Shown: positions 16,395 through 23,811, counted from the stretch's first letter. The stretch is DNA of 27,297 nt from Firmicutes bacterium CAG:238 (GCA_000435615.1 FR881997.1:24574-51870); one strand, 5' to 3'. A program made the numbers and translations. The notes: generated by a model not told the origin, from the sequence alone.

Positions 16395-17642
16395 ATGCAG
16401 ACGATTCGATTATTTAAAGAAAATGTATATAAAAAAGAAGCCGAAGCAGTCATCACCTCTCTGTCTTGGCAAGAAGGGAAATTCATCCTCACTTTGGATC
16501 AAACGATTTTCTTTCCCGAAGGCGGCGGACAGACCTGCGACCTGGGGACCATAGCGGGCTTTGAAGTCTCCGATGTCTCCGAACACGACGGCGATATTTA
16601 TCATACAGTTATCGTCCCTAAGGAAAAGGAGTCGGAAGCCAAGGCGGTGCTTTGCGAAGGCTCCTGCGTAAAACTTGTGCTTGACTGGGCAAGACGTTTT
16701 GATAATATGCAGCGACACTGCGGTGAGCATATTCTCACCGGAATTTTCTTTCGGGAATGGGGCGGCATAAACCGCGGTTTTCACATGGGGCAGGATTACA
16801 TGACGATTGATATTTCGCTGGAAGAAGGTGCGAAAGCAGAAAGCATCACATGGGAAATGTGCCTTGAAGCCGAGCGGCTCGCAAATGAAGTGGTCACGCA
16901 GGATATGCCAATCATCACCCGCCATTTTGATTCTTTCAAGGAGGCGGACAAACAGCCGATGCGAAAGAAGCTTACAATTAAGGAAGATATTACGCTTGTC
17001 GGAATCGGCAGCCCGGATTACGACTGGGGCTGCGCAGCCTGTTGCGGGACCCATCCTTCGTCAACCGCACAGGTCGGGCTCATCAAAATTTTTAAACTTG
17101 AAAGTAACAAGGGAATGTACCGCATTTATTTTGAGGCGGGCAGACGTGCCTTTGACAAATATCAGCAGCAGTTCGAAATTCTGAACACGCTCTGCAATAC
17201 CTTAAGCGCCGGCACGGATGATGTGCTCGAAAAGTTCCGTATAAGCCGCGAAAAGGACAAAGAAATGCGCAGTCAGCTTCACTTCCTCAAAAAAGAGGTC
17301 ATTGCCCGCGAGGCGGCATCCATCATTGCAGAAGTCGAGCAGCTTTCCTCGCCGCATTCGGTATGTGAGCGCAGATACTCCATCCTTACGCTGGACGACC
17401 TTGTGACCCTCAGCAGAGAAATCTCTCCGGCAATCAAAAAGATTTATTTCCTCGTTCATGAGCCGACGCATACGGTTCTTCTGGTGTCCGACGGCAACAC
17501 GGACTGCGGCAGACTCGTCAAGGAAAATGCTTCGATTTACAACGGCAAGGGCGGCGGCAATAAGACCATGGCACGCGCCATTTTCACAAAAGAAGAATAT
17601 GTAAACACCTTTATGGATTTAATCGAAAAGCACCTTAGGTAG
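16395..17642 (+). CDS. alaX: alanyl-tRNA editing protein AlaX, long form
   Basis: A free-standing homologue of the AlaRS editing domain, which hydrolyses mischarged Ser- or Gly-tRNA(Ala). Two starts compete: 16380 with GGAGG three bases away, and 16395 with GGAGG eight bases away. The later is preferred because transcription from the TATACT element would begin near 16375, within the first GGAGG. The 415-aa product has PEGGGQ (41-46), the zinc motif HCGEH (His108, His112), the second zinc pair in CCGTH (Cys216, His220), a coiled region (about 275-315) and a C-terminal DHHA1-like part with the glycine motif GKGGGNKTMARA (384-395). This order matches the AlaX-L class. A terminator overlaps the stop. 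Confidence 0.93.
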   Translation: MQTIRLFKENVYKKEAEAVITSLSWQEGKFILTLDQTIFFPEGGGQTCDLGTIAGFEVSDVSEHDGDIYHTVIVPKEKESEAKAVLCEGSCVKLVLDWARRFDNMQRHCGEHILTGIFFREWGGINRGFHMGQDYMTIDISLEEGAKAESITWEMCLEAERLANEVVTQDMPIITRHFDSFKEADKQPMRKKLTIKEDITLVGIGSPDYDWGCAACCGTHPSSTAQVGLIKIFKLESNKGMYRIYFEAGRRAFDKYQQQFEILNTLCNTLSAGTDDVLEKFRISREKDKEMRSQLHFLKKEVIAREAASIIAEVEQLSSPHSVCERRYSILTLDDLVTLSREISPAIKKIYFLVHEPTHTVLLVSDGNTDCGRLVKENASIYNGKGGGNKTMARAIFTKEEYVNTFMDLIEKHLR

Positions 17643-17651
17643 GTGCTTTTT
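17626..17651 (+). terminator. terminator of alaX
   Basis: AAAAGCACCT (17626-17635) pairs perfectly with AGGTGCTTTT (17641-17650) around a 5-nt loop and runs into further T residues. The TAG stop lies within the hairpin. Confidence 0.85.
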
Positions 17652-17725
17652 GTTATTTTTCACTATTTGCATCTCGATTTTAAATATTTTTTGTCGTTTT
17701 TTTGAAATTTTCTGAAAATTTCCTA

Positions 17726-17754
17726 TTGACAAACGCAAATTTACGCGTTATGAT
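17726..17754 (+). promoter_or_regulatory. promoter of the aromatic amino acid ABC operon
   Basis: TTGACA (17726-17731), a 17-bp spacer, and TATGAT (17749-17754) form a near-consensus promoter. Transcription would start near 17761, giving a leader of about 240 nt. Confidence 0.88.
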
Positions 17755-17813
17755 AACTACATCATTCAGATTGTTCGAAAGAGCACATTCAAAATCACTT
17801 AGGAGGAACCAAG

Positions 17814-17864
17814 ATGTTATTTAAGTTTTACGCTTATTATTATTACTTTAAAGACGACAATTGA
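17814..17864 (+). CDS. aromatic-rich leader peptide (attenuator peptide)
   Basis: A 16-codon ORF reads MLFKFYAYYYYFKDDN and ends at TGA. AGGAGG at 17801-17806 stands seven bases before the ATG, as strong a site as any in the window. Tyrosine makes up five residues, four of them in tandem (17835-17846), and phenylalanine three, so half of the peptide is aromatic. It lies between the promoter and an intrinsic terminator that precedes an amino acid ABC transporter operon. This is the classical arrangement of ribosome-mediated attenuation as in trp, phe and his operons: a shortage of charged Tyr-tRNA (or Phe-tRNA) would stall the ribosome and change the downstream folding. No homologue is known to me. 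The reading frame and context are seen; the mechanism is inferred. Confidence 0.8.
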   Translation: MLFKFYAYYYYFKDDN

Positions 17865-17897
17865 ATATATGGCAAGAGACTTATGAATACATTTTTT

Positions 17898-17919
17898 AGG
17901 TCCGCTTGTGGTTTGACCT
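17898..17919 (+). promoter_or_regulatory. candidate antiterminator hairpin
   Basis: AGGTC (17898-17902) can pair with GACCT (17915-17919), and its 3' arm shares three bases with the 5' arm of the terminator that follows. The two structures therefore exclude each other. It begins 34 nt after the leader stop codon. The stem is only five pairs, so the exact alternative fold is uncertain. Confidence 0.45.
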
Positions 17920-17953
17920 TTTCAGTAAGGCCGGCCGACTAAGGGGATTTTTT
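17917..17953 (+). terminator. leader terminator (attenuator)
   Basis: CCTTTT and AGT (17917-17926, one bulged C) pair with ACTAAGGGG (17938-17946), using two G-U pairs. The loop holds the self-complementary GGCCGGCC, and the hairpin is followed by ATTTTTTA. Position, 47 bp before the first structural gene, fits an attenuator. Confidence 0.7.
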
Positions 17954-17999
17954 ATTTGCAGACAACATCTAAGATTACAAACTTACGGAGGAAAACAAA

Positions 18000-19031
18000 A
18001 TGAACACAAACAAGACAATGACCACCAAAGCAAAAAAATGCATCGCAATGCTTCTTTGCATCGTGCTCGTGCTTTGCCTCGCATCCTGCGGCTCAGACAA
18101 CGGCACAAACTCAGATAGTGAAAAGTTAAAAATCGGCATTCTTAAATTCGGTGAATTCACCGCTTTGACGAACGCAACGCAGGGCTTTATCGACGGACTT
18201 GCAGAAGCCGGATATGTTGACGGCGAAAACATTACAATCCATGAACTTTCCGCAGCAGCGGAAACCGGTAACTGCCCATCGATCGCAGATACCCTGATTA
18301 ATGAAAATTCAGATCTGATTCTTGCAGTTGCAACACCTTCCGCTTCTGCAGTAAAAGAAAAGACCTCGACCATTCCGGTTCTTTTCACAGCGGTTACAGA
18401 TCCTGCCGCTTCAGGACTTGTTGCTTCCAACGAAGCACCCGGCGCAAACCTCACAGGAACATCGGATATGAATCCGGTATCCCAGCAGATTGCTCTTGGC
18501 AAGCAGCTCATTCCGGATGCAAAGACCGTTGCAATCATGTACTGCTCCAGCGAATCGAACTCCAAAGTTCAGGCTGACCTCGCAGCGGCAGCAATCAAAG
18601 AACAGGGCATGAAGTCCGTAGTAAAGACAATTTCAGCGATTGACGAAGCAAAATCCGCAATCGAGTCTCTCAAGGGAAAAGTTGATTTTATCTACATCCC
18701 TACCGATAATACTTTGGCAGATGGCATGACAAGTGTATCCATGGCAGCAAACGAATGCGGCCTTCCTACAATCGTCGGCGAATCCGGCATGGTTGGAAAC
18801 GGTGCACTTGCAACCTTCGGAATCAACTACTACGAACTTGGCAAATCAACCGCAGCCATGGCAGTAAAAATCCTCAAAGGTGAGGCTGAACCGAAAGACA
18901 TGCCTGTTGTCGAATACCAGACGGACGAAAACGTTCTTGAAATCGCAGTTAATACAGAAACAGCAGATAAATTAGGAATCACAATTCCGGACGATGTTTT
19001 AAGCAATGCAACCCTTCTTCCGGAAAAATAA
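18000..19031 (+). CDS. ABC transporter substrate-binding lipoprotein, TrpX-like
   Basis: The 343-aa protein is the extracellular solute-binding part of an importer. It has a lipoprotein signal with lipobox LASC and lipidation at Cys30. The mature protein starts KLKIGILKFGEFTALTNATQGFIDGLAEAGY and contains IYIPTDNTLADGM, characteristic of the ABC_sub_bind (PF04392) family. Members called TrpX bind tryptophan or other aromatic amino acids. The start follows GGAGG. It is the first structural gene after the aromatic-rich leader, which points to tyrosine or phenylalanine as substrate rather than tryptophan, since the leader holds no Trp codon. The permease gene follows by 12 bp. The family is firm; the ligand is inferred. 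Confidence 0.93.
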   Translation: MNTNKTMTTKAKKCIAMLLCIVLVLCLASCGSDNGTNSDSEKLKIGILKFGEFTALTNATQGFIDGLAEAGYVDGENITIHELSAAAETGNCPSIADTLINENSDLILAVATPSASAVKEKTSTIPVLFTAVTDPAASGLVASNEAPGANLTGTSDMNPVSQQIALGKQLIPDAKTVAIMYCSSESNSKVQADLAAAAIKEQGMKSVVKTISAIDEAKSAIESLKGKVDFIYIPTDNTLADGMTSVSMAANECGLPTIVGESGMVGNGALATFGINYYELGKSTAAMAVKILKGEAEPKDMPVVEYQTDENVLEIAVNTETADKLGITIPDDVLSNATLLPEK

Positions 19032-19043
19032 GAGGTTAGTAAA

Positions 19044-19976
19044 ATGATATCAACAGCAACTATTTTAAGCGGAATTTCCCAAGGACTTCTTTGGGCAATC
19101 CTGACACTCGGAGTATACCTTACATTCAGAATACTTGACATCGCAGATTTGACCGTAGAGGGAACTTTCCCTCTCGGTGCTGCGGTCACAGTTGTTCTCA
19201 TAAATTCGGGAATGAGCCCCGGCCTTGCGGTTCTTTGTGCGATTCTCGCCGGAGCCCTTGCAGGCTTTGTAACCGGAGTGCTTCACACGGTATTCAAGAT
19301 TCCCGCGATTCTGTCCGGAATTTTGACCATGATTGCACTTTACTCGGTCAACATTCGAATTATGAGTGATAAGGCTACCGTTGCGCTTGAGCAGCCTTCC
19401 GTTAAGACATGGCTCACTTCCGTGCTCCCTGAAAACACCGCAAGCAGCACTGTTTCCATTGTTTTGGGCTGCAGCGTATGCCTTGTCATCGTAGCGATTC
19501 TGTACTATTTCTTCGGTACCGAAATCGGCTGTGCTATTCGAGCAACCGGAAGCAACCAGAATATGGCGCGTTCTCTGGGTGTCAAGACGGATCGCATCAT
19601 AACCCTTGGGCTTATGATTTCAAACGGCCTTGTTGCCCTCTCCGGCAGCCTCATCGCACAGCTTGACTATGGCTCGGCTTTGGTAACCATGGGACAGGGC
19701 ACCATCGTAATCGGTCTCGCATCCGTAATCATCGGCGAAGTCATATTCATCCGAAAAGACATGAATTTTGCGCTTAAGCTTCTTGCTGTAATTGCAGGTG
19801 CCGTTATCTACAGAACGGTTATCGCGTGCGCTCTTACGTTCAGCTTTCTCAAAGCAACGGACTTAAAGATTATCACGGCTGTCGTGGTTGCATTCGCTCT
19901 GGCGCTTCCTGTTTTACAGCAAAAATCCGCCGAAGCAAAACTCCGCAGGAAAAACAGGAGGTACGAAAATGCTTAA
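19044..19976 (+). CDS. ABC transporter permease, TrpY-like
   Basis: A 310-residue, very hydrophobic membrane protein with about eight transmembrane segments, of the branched-chain-type permease family (BPD_transp_2). The recognisable parts are the N-terminal SQGLLWAILTLGVYLTFRILDIADLTVEGTF (a family hallmark, here residues 7-38) and the coupling segment GCAIRATGSNQNMARSLGV, which contacts the ATPase. A single permease gene is usual for TrpXYZ-like systems and would form a homodimer. The start follows AGAGG. Its last eight bases overlap the ATPase start, suggesting translational coupling. Confidence 0.93.
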   Translation: MISTATILSGISQGLLWAILTLGVYLTFRILDIADLTVEGTFPLGAAVTVVLINSGMSPGLAVLCAILAGALAGFVTGVLHTVFKIPAILSGILTMIALYSVNIRIMSDKATVALEQPSVKTWLTSVLPENTASSTVSIVLGCSVCLVIVAILYYFFGTEIGCAIRATGSNQNMARSLGVKTDRIITLGLMISNGLVALSGSLIAQLDYGSALVTMGQGTIVIGLASVIIGEVIFIRKDMNFALKLLAVIAGAVIYRTVIACALTFSFLKATDLKIITAVVVAFALALPVLQQKSAEAKLRRKNRRYENA

Positions 19977-20763
19977 AATGGTAGGAATTGATAAATCATT
20001 CAATATAGGAACCATCAATGAAAAACAAATCTTCAAAGGTTTAAACCTCACAATCAATGACGGAGATTTCATCACGGTAATCGGAGGCAACGGTGCAGGA
20101 AAATCTACCATGCTCAACCTGATTGCCGGTGTCCACAAAGCCGACGGCGGCCGCATTTTTCTCGATAATGAGGATTTGACCTACAAAAACGAAACACAGA
20201 GAGCCAAATACATCGGCAGAGTTTTCCAGGATCCCATGATGGGAACCGCCCCATCCATGATGATTGAAGAAAACCTTGCGATGGCATACAGAAGAACCAA
20301 ACGCAGAACTCTTGCTTGGGGAATTTCCCAAAAGGAACGCGAAATGTACAGAGACGCTCTAGCTCAGCTCGGTCTGGGTCTCGAAGACAGAATGAAAACG
20401 AAAGTCGGACTTCTCTCCGGCGGACAGCGTCAAGCCGTAACGCTTCTTATGGCGACGCTCCAAAAGCCGCGCCTTCTGCTCCTCGACGAGCATACCGCGG
20501 CACTTGACCCCGCAACTTCTGCAAAGGTTCTGACGCTCAGCGATCAAATCATACACGATAACGCCCTCACCGCACTTATGGTAACTCACAATATGCAGGA
20601 TGCCATAACCTACGGAAATCGTCTTATCATGATGGATAAAGGCCGCGTCATCCTCGACATTTCAGGCGAAGAAAAGAAGCACCTGACAATTGAAGATCTT
20701 CTCCATAAATTTGAAGAAGTCAGCGGCTCCAAATTCACGAGCGACAGTGTAATCCTTGGATAA
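19969..20763 (+). CDS. ABC transporter ATP-binding protein, TrpZ-like
   Basis: The 264-aa ATPase powers the importer formed with the two preceding genes. The start at 19969 (MLKMVGIDKSFNIG) follows AGGAGG and overlaps the permease end by eight bases; the longer open frame upstream merely runs through the permease gene. Walker A GGNGAGKST is at 39-47, a Q-loop in VFQDP near 85-89, the signature LSGGQRQ at 149-155, Walker B LLLLDEH at 169-175, and the switch histidine in VTHN at 207. The phrase DEHTAALDP is typical of this subfamily. A bidirectional terminator follows. Confidence 0.95.
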   Translation: MLKMVGIDKSFNIGTINEKQIFKGLNLTINDGDFITVIGGNGAGKSTMLNLIAGVHKADGGRIFLDNEDLTYKNETQRAKYIGRVFQDPMMGTAPSMMIEENLAMAYRRTKRRTLAWGISQKEREMYRDALAQLGLGLEDRMKTKVGLLSGGQRQAVTLLMATLQKPRLLLLDEHTAALDPATSAKVLTLSDQIIHDNALTALMVTHNMQDAITYGNRLIMMDKGRVILDISGEEKKHLTIEDLLHKFEEVSGSKFTSDSVILG

Positions 20764-20784
20764 GTCCTAATATAAATAAATAAT

Positions 20785-20830
20785 AAAATGCAGGTCGTAA
20801 GCTCGTAAGAGCCATGCGGCCTGCATTTTT
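20785..20830. terminator. bidirectional terminator, ABC operon / aminopeptidase
   Basis: AAAATGCAGG (20785-20794) pairs with CCTGCATTTT (20820-20829), with an inner GCTC/GAGC stem. It is followed by T residues on the plus strand and by TTATTATTT on the minus strand, so it can serve both convergent units. Confidence 0.85.
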
Positions 20831-20864
20831 CTTTCTCGATTTTCTGCCTTTTCGTATTTTGCGT

Positions 20865-22274
20865 TTACTTCATATTTCTAAGGAAAACCTCGTATCCGCG
20901 TTTTGTCTCATATACATCGGCTTTGCTGGTAATCTCCCAAGGCGCATGCATATTGAGTACCGCAACCCCGCAGTCGATAACATCCATTCCGTACAGTGCA
21001 AGTATATATGCGATGGTGCCGCCTCCGCCGACATCAACTTTGCCGAGTTCGGCAAGCTGGAATTTCACACCCGCCTCGTCCATGATGCGGCGAATCTTCG
21101 CGATGTATTCCGCATTTGCGTCATTCGAGCCTGATTTTCCTCTTGCACCCGTGAACTTGTTGAATACCATTCCGCATCCTGCCATTGAGGAGTTTCTCTT
21201 TTCGTAAGCCTCTGCATACAGCGGGTCATATGCTGCGTTTACATCCGAAGAAAGCATCTTCGAGTTTGCAAGCGTTCTCATGAGGGCAAGGCCGCTGTAA
21301 GCACCCAGGCGGTCCAAAAGCTCGGCAACCGTATTTTCGAAGAATTTCGATTCCATGCCGGTTGCGCCCACGCTGCCGATTTCCTCTTTGTCAACCAGAA
21401 TACAGCAAGCGGTTCTCTCAACATTCTCAACATCAAGGATTGCCTTAAGCGAAGTGAACGCACACACTCTGTCATCCTGGCCGTAAGACATAATCATGCT
21501 GCGGTCAAGACCCGTTTCTCTGGCTTTTCCCGCAGGAACGATTTCCAGTTCCGCAGAAAGAAAATCTTCCTCATCCATGTCGTATTTTTCCTTGAGCAGT
21601 TTCAGGATGCCCGCTTTAACGGCTTCCTTTTCTTTCTTGCCCTTTTCTCCCTCTGTCTTGCTTTCTGCAAGCGGCCTTGAGCCAATCAGAACATCGAGTT
21701 TTTCTCCTTCAATCACTGTAGATGCCTGTTTTTTCATCTGATCTGCAGCAAGATGCGGAAGAAGATCGGTAACGCTTACCACCGGATCGTTCTCGTCCTC
21801 ACCGATTACCACATTGATAACCTCGCCGTCCTTTTTTGCAACAACGCCGTGTATTGCAAGCGGCAGTGCAACCCACTGGTATTTCTTAACACCGCCGTAA
21901 TAGTGCGTGTCAAAGTACGCAAATCCCGATTCCTCGTACAGCGGATTCTGTTTTGCATCAAGTCTCGGAGAATCGATATGCGCTCCGAGGATGTTCATTC
22001 CTTCTTCAATCGGCTTTGTACCCACGATAAAAAGAATGACAGCCTTTGCCATGTTCACGGCATACACCTTGTCTCCGGCCTTCAGGCTTTCGCCCTTCGC
22101 AATAATATCGTCAAGATTCCGATATCCTGCCGCTTCTGCCATCCCGACCGCGATTTTCGCACATTCCCTTTCGGTTTTGCCGCGGCTCAAAAAATCCATA
22201 TACTCCGCATTCAATTTCTCAAGTTCCGCAAGCTGGCCTTCATCATAAACCGTCCATGCATTGATTTTTTCCAT
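20865..22274 (-). CDS. apeB: M18-family zinc aminopeptidase
   Basis: Cytoplasmic di-zinc aminopeptidase of the aspartyl aminopeptidase family, removing N-terminal residues from peptides. The 469-aa product is full length. Metal and catalytic motifs are visible: GAHIDSPRLD (His99, Asp101), YGQDDRV (Asp267/268), DKEEIGS (Glu297/298), SSDVNAAYDP, and a late His in NMHAPWE. A charged Lys/Glu insertion lies at about 205-222. The start at 22274 follows GGGGAGGG on the minus strand, and there is a promoter at 22339-22367. It is monocistronic and convergent with the ABC operon. Substrate preference cannot be told from the sequence. Confidence 0.94.
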   Translation of the reverse strand: MEKINAWTVYDEGQLAELEKLNAEYMDFLSRGKTERECAKIAVGMAEAAGYRNLDDIIAKGESLKAGDKVYAVNMAKAVILFIVGTKPIEEGMNILGAHIDSPRLDAKQNPLYEESGFAYFDTHYYGGVKKYQWVALPLAIHGVVAKKDGEVINVVIGEDENDPVVSVTDLLPHLAADQMKKQASTVIEGEKLDVLIGSRPLAESKTEGEKGKKEKEAVKAGILKLLKEKYDMDEEDFLSAELEIVPAGKARETGLDRSMIMSYGQDDRVCAFTSLKAILDVENVERTACCILVDKEEIGSVGATGMESKFFENTVAELLDRLGAYSGLALMRTLANSKMLSSDVNAAYDPLYAEAYEKRNSSMAGCGMVFNKFTGARGKSGSNDANAEYIAKIRRIMDEAGVKFQLAELGKVDVGGGGTIAYILALYGMDVIDCGVAVLNMHAPWEITSKADVYETKRGYEVFLRNMK

Positions 22275-22338
22275 ATATATCCCTCCCCTAAGCGTGAGCA
22301 GCCTTGCACTGCTTCAGCGCTATCTTTACTTTTTGTAT

Positions 22339-22367
22339 ATTTTAGCACAATTAATCCGCTCCCGCAA
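22339..22367 (-). promoter_or_regulatory. promoter of the M18 aminopeptidase
   Basis: On the minus strand TTGCGG (22362-22367), 17 bp and TAAAAT (22339-22344) with an upstream TGTGC. The roughly 60-nt leader can form a hairpin (AGCAG/CTGCT, flanked by AGCG/CGCT, 22291-22320). Confidence 0.6.
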
Positions 22368-22374
22368 CCAATCG

Positions 22375-22398
22375 CAAAAGGCAGCCTTACAGCCGCCT
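22375..22398 (-). terminator. minus-strand terminator upstream of the aminopeptidase promoter
   Basis: On the minus strand AGGCGGC (22392-22398) pairs with GCTGCCT (22379-22385), seven pairs with one G-U, followed by TTTTGC. It would stop transcripts coming from the Rpn-like gene. Confidence 0.55.
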
Positions 22399-22482
22399 CT
22401 TTCCTTGTTTTAATCAAATTGGTATTTTCTGGGTTCATGCGGTTTTTACATTTTTTGCCCTTTTTGACCCGTTTAATATAAC

Positions 22483-22506
22483 AAATCCGCCTTCTGAGGC
22501 GGTTTT
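22483..22506. terminator. short hairpin, possible weak terminator
   Basis: CCGCCT (22487-22492) pairs with AGGCGG (22497-22502) around TCTG, extended by three A-T pairs after one mismatch. A short T-run follows on the plus strand and an ATTTGTT on the minus strand. Confidence 0.4.
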
Positions 22507-22539
22507 ACCGCTCATTTCACCCATAATCCTCATGTTTCG

Positions 22540-22630
22540 GCTCTTTGGGGTGGGCTGAGCGAAGAACTTGAATACAATATGTAGTGTCCATCTTCGCTTG
22601 TATACTATATGTCGGAAGTCTCCAAAGAGC
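22540..22630. repeat. nested inverted-repeat element
   Basis: Outer arms GCTCTTTGGGG (22540-22550) and CTCCAAAGAGC (22620-22630) make 11 pairs including one G-U. Inside, AGCGAAGA (22558-22565) pairs with TCTTCGCT (22591-22598). Two similar segments, CTTGAATACAATATGT (22567-22582) and CTTGTATACTATATGT (22597-22612), form a direct repeat with three mismatches. It may be a small structured RNA, a protein-binding element or a miniature repeat; nothing decides between these. Confidence 0.6.
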
Positions 22631-22675
22631 GTCTTACATTTTTGTCCTCAAAACGGCATTTTAATGTAATTATGG

Positions 22676-22698
22676 GCTGCACGGGCAGTCCGTGCAGC
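22676..22698 (-). terminator. hairpin after the Rpn-like gene
   Basis: GCTGCACGG (22676-22684) and CCGTGCAGC (22690-22698) form a perfect 9-bp stem with a 5-nt loop, 10 bp past the stop codon. The minus-strand tail (CCATAATTACATT) is AT-rich but has no T-run, so termination may be weak. Confidence 0.5.
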
Positions 22699-22708
22699 TC
22701 GATTTCTG

Positions 22709-23650
22709 CTAAAGCTCCGCGATTTCCTTTTCGCTGAGTCCGGTGTTCTTCGCAATCACGTCAATCGGTATGCCGGATTCTCGTAGGCTCTTGGCAATTT
22801 CGCATTGCTTCTGTTCAGCACCGGCACGCTCGCCCTTGCTGAAGCCGGCACGCTCGCCGCTGTTAAAGCCTTCCTCGTAGCCGTCCAGTCTCGATATTTC
22901 AAGATCTTCTTCTCTGGTTAGTTCTTTGAATAACATCTCTACAATCTCCGTTCCGTACTTATCCATGAATTCCGTGAGCACGCCTTCCTTCTTGCACCTG
23001 TTGAGGACTTCGACAATCACATCGTTTGTCAGTTCGCTGTCCTCTCTATAACTTCGCATGATTTCCACGAAGCGGCTGTACTGCCTCAACGTCTCACATC
23101 TTCCAAGGATTTCTGAGTTTTTCTCTGTATTAATATTATACACCTTAACGATGAGTTGTAAAGCATCCTCTTCGTCTTTTTGCTTCTCACCAAGGAAGGA
23201 ATCTGAAAGGCGGAGTTCCTGATAGGCGGGGAAATCTTTCGTGCCGTTATAGAAAACAATGAATTCGGGACGTGGTATCATCAGGCGTTTCTCGCGGTAA
23301 AGCCGCGTTGTGTCAATCATGCGCTTCAACACGGTGGATATGTACATGAGGTCTCGAAGCGGCATGTTTTCGTTGATGCTTGACTGGTGCTCGACAAGCA
23401 CCACAAACCGGCCGCCCAGGACAAAGGCGACATCATTCTTTAGCGTGCGGAAGAGGACATCTTTGATTGTGACGATGTCAATCGGCGCGCTTTCATCATA
23501 ATTCGTATCAAAGAGTGCGTTGTAGAGTTCGATGAGTTTTGCTTTCTCGTGAAAGATTGTGACAAAGACGGAATCCTTGTAGGTTCGTTTGACTTCCTGC
23601 TCCTGCTCTTGCGTTTGCACTTGTGGCTGTGCCTGTATCTTCGTATTCAT
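22709..23650 (-). CDS. Rpn-family PD-(D/E)XK nuclease / putative transposase-like protein
   Basis: The 313-aa protein resembles the Rpn (recombination-promoting nuclease, PDDEXK_2) family, related to transposase_31 and often multicopy in Firmicutes. The nuclease core shows KNDVAF (Asp73) and VEHQSS (Glu87, Gln89), spaced as in PD-(D/E)XK enzymes, followed by the family phrase MPLRDLMYISTVL. The N-terminus has an unusual Gln-rich tract (QAQPQVQTQEQEQEV, 6-20). Residues about 255-280 hold the glycine-rich repeat typical of the family (EEGFNSGERAGFSKGERAGA), encoded by a 14-bp direct repeat at 22821 and 22845. The last 30 residues look like a small helix-turn-helix (IPIDVIAKNTGLSEKEI). The start follows CGAGGAG. 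The ORF is intact, and no terminal repeats or target duplication were found. A regulated promoter lies upstream. Confidence 0.88.
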   Translation of the reverse strand: MNTKIQAQPQVQTQEQEQEVKRTYKDSVFVTIFHEKAKLIELYNALFDTNYDESAPIDIVTIKDVLFRTLKNDVAFVLGGRFVVLVEHQSSINENMPLRDLMYISTVLKRMIDTTRLYREKRLMIPRPEFIVFYNGTKDFPAYQELRLSDSFLGEKQKDEEDALQLIVKVYNINTEKNSEILGRCETLRQYSRFVEIMRSYREDSELTNDVIVEVLNRCKKEGVLTEFMDKYGTEIVEMLFKELTREEDLEISRLDGYEEGFNSGERAGFSKGERAGAEQKQCEIAKSLRESGIPIDVIAKNTGLSEKEIAEL

Positions 23651-23670
23651 TTTAGATTCTCCTCGTACAA

Positions 23671-23699
23671 GTATAGGAGAATGACGTCATTCTTTGTAA
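23671..23699 (-). promoter_or_regulatory. second, proximal promoter of the Rpn-like gene
   Basis: TTACAA (23694-23699) and TATACT (23671-23676) on the minus strand are 17 bp apart. The spacer is almost entirely the palindrome at 23678-23693. Confidence 0.5.
23678..23693. promoter_or_regulatory. 16-bp perfect palindrome, operator candidate
   Basis: AGAATGACGTCATTCT is perfectly self-complementary. It lies between the -35 and -10 of the proximal promoter and just downstream of the start site of the distal one, so a bound dimer would block both. Confidence 0.65.
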
Positions 23700-23701
23700 G
23701 T

Positions 23702-23730
23702 ATTTTACATTAAATGGCAGATATTGTCAA
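23702..23730 (-). promoter_or_regulatory. distal promoter of the Rpn-like gene
   Basis: On the minus strand TTGACA (23725-23730), 17 bp, and TAAAAT (23702-23707) give a near-consensus promoter, with transcription expected near 23695, at the edge of the palindrome. Confidence 0.75.
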
Positions 23731-23773
23731 TATATATTTTTACATTTCGGGATTCCGCAGCTCCTCTTGAAAT

Positions 23774-23811
23774 AACGATAATCCGCGGGGAACTGCCAGC
23801 GGATTATCATT
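23774..23811 (-). terminator. terminator of the large secreted protein gene
   Basis: On the minus strand AATGATAATCCGC (23799-23811) pairs with GCGGATTATCGTT (23774-23786), 13 pairs with one G-U, 22 bp past the stop codon. The tail ATTTCAAG is only weakly T-rich. Confidence 0.6.

Larger units (their letters stand above)
17643..17999. other. leader region of the aromatic amino acid ABC operon
   Basis: This 357-bp stretch between alaX and the lipoprotein gene carries the promoter, a leader peptide gene, a candidate antiterminator hairpin and an intrinsic terminator, all in transcription order. No T-box consensus (AGGGTGGNACCGCG) was found in it. Confidence 0.85.
22275..22708. other. gene-free, hairpin-rich intergenic region
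   Basis: No credible gene lies in these 434 bp. From left to right they hold the aminopeptidase leader and promoter, a minus-strand terminator-like hairpin (22375-22398), a second hairpin (22483-22506), a large nested inverted repeat (22540-22630) and a hairpin just after the Rpn-like gene (22676-22698). This density of inverted repeats is unlike the other gaps in the window. Confidence 0.7.

Noticed and set aside
17869..17886. Five-codon ORF (MARDL) after the leader peptide
   Set aside because: No ribosome binding site of its own and nothing in its codons to suggest a role.
17760..18000. T-box riboswitch before the ABC operon
   Set aside because: The conserved T-box sequence and a Stem I specifier structure were not found; a leader peptide explains the region better.
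22709..23650. Complete insertion sequence around the Rpn-like gene
   Set aside because: No matching terminal inverted repeats or target-site duplication could be found on the two sides; the gene has its own promoter and looks chromosomal.
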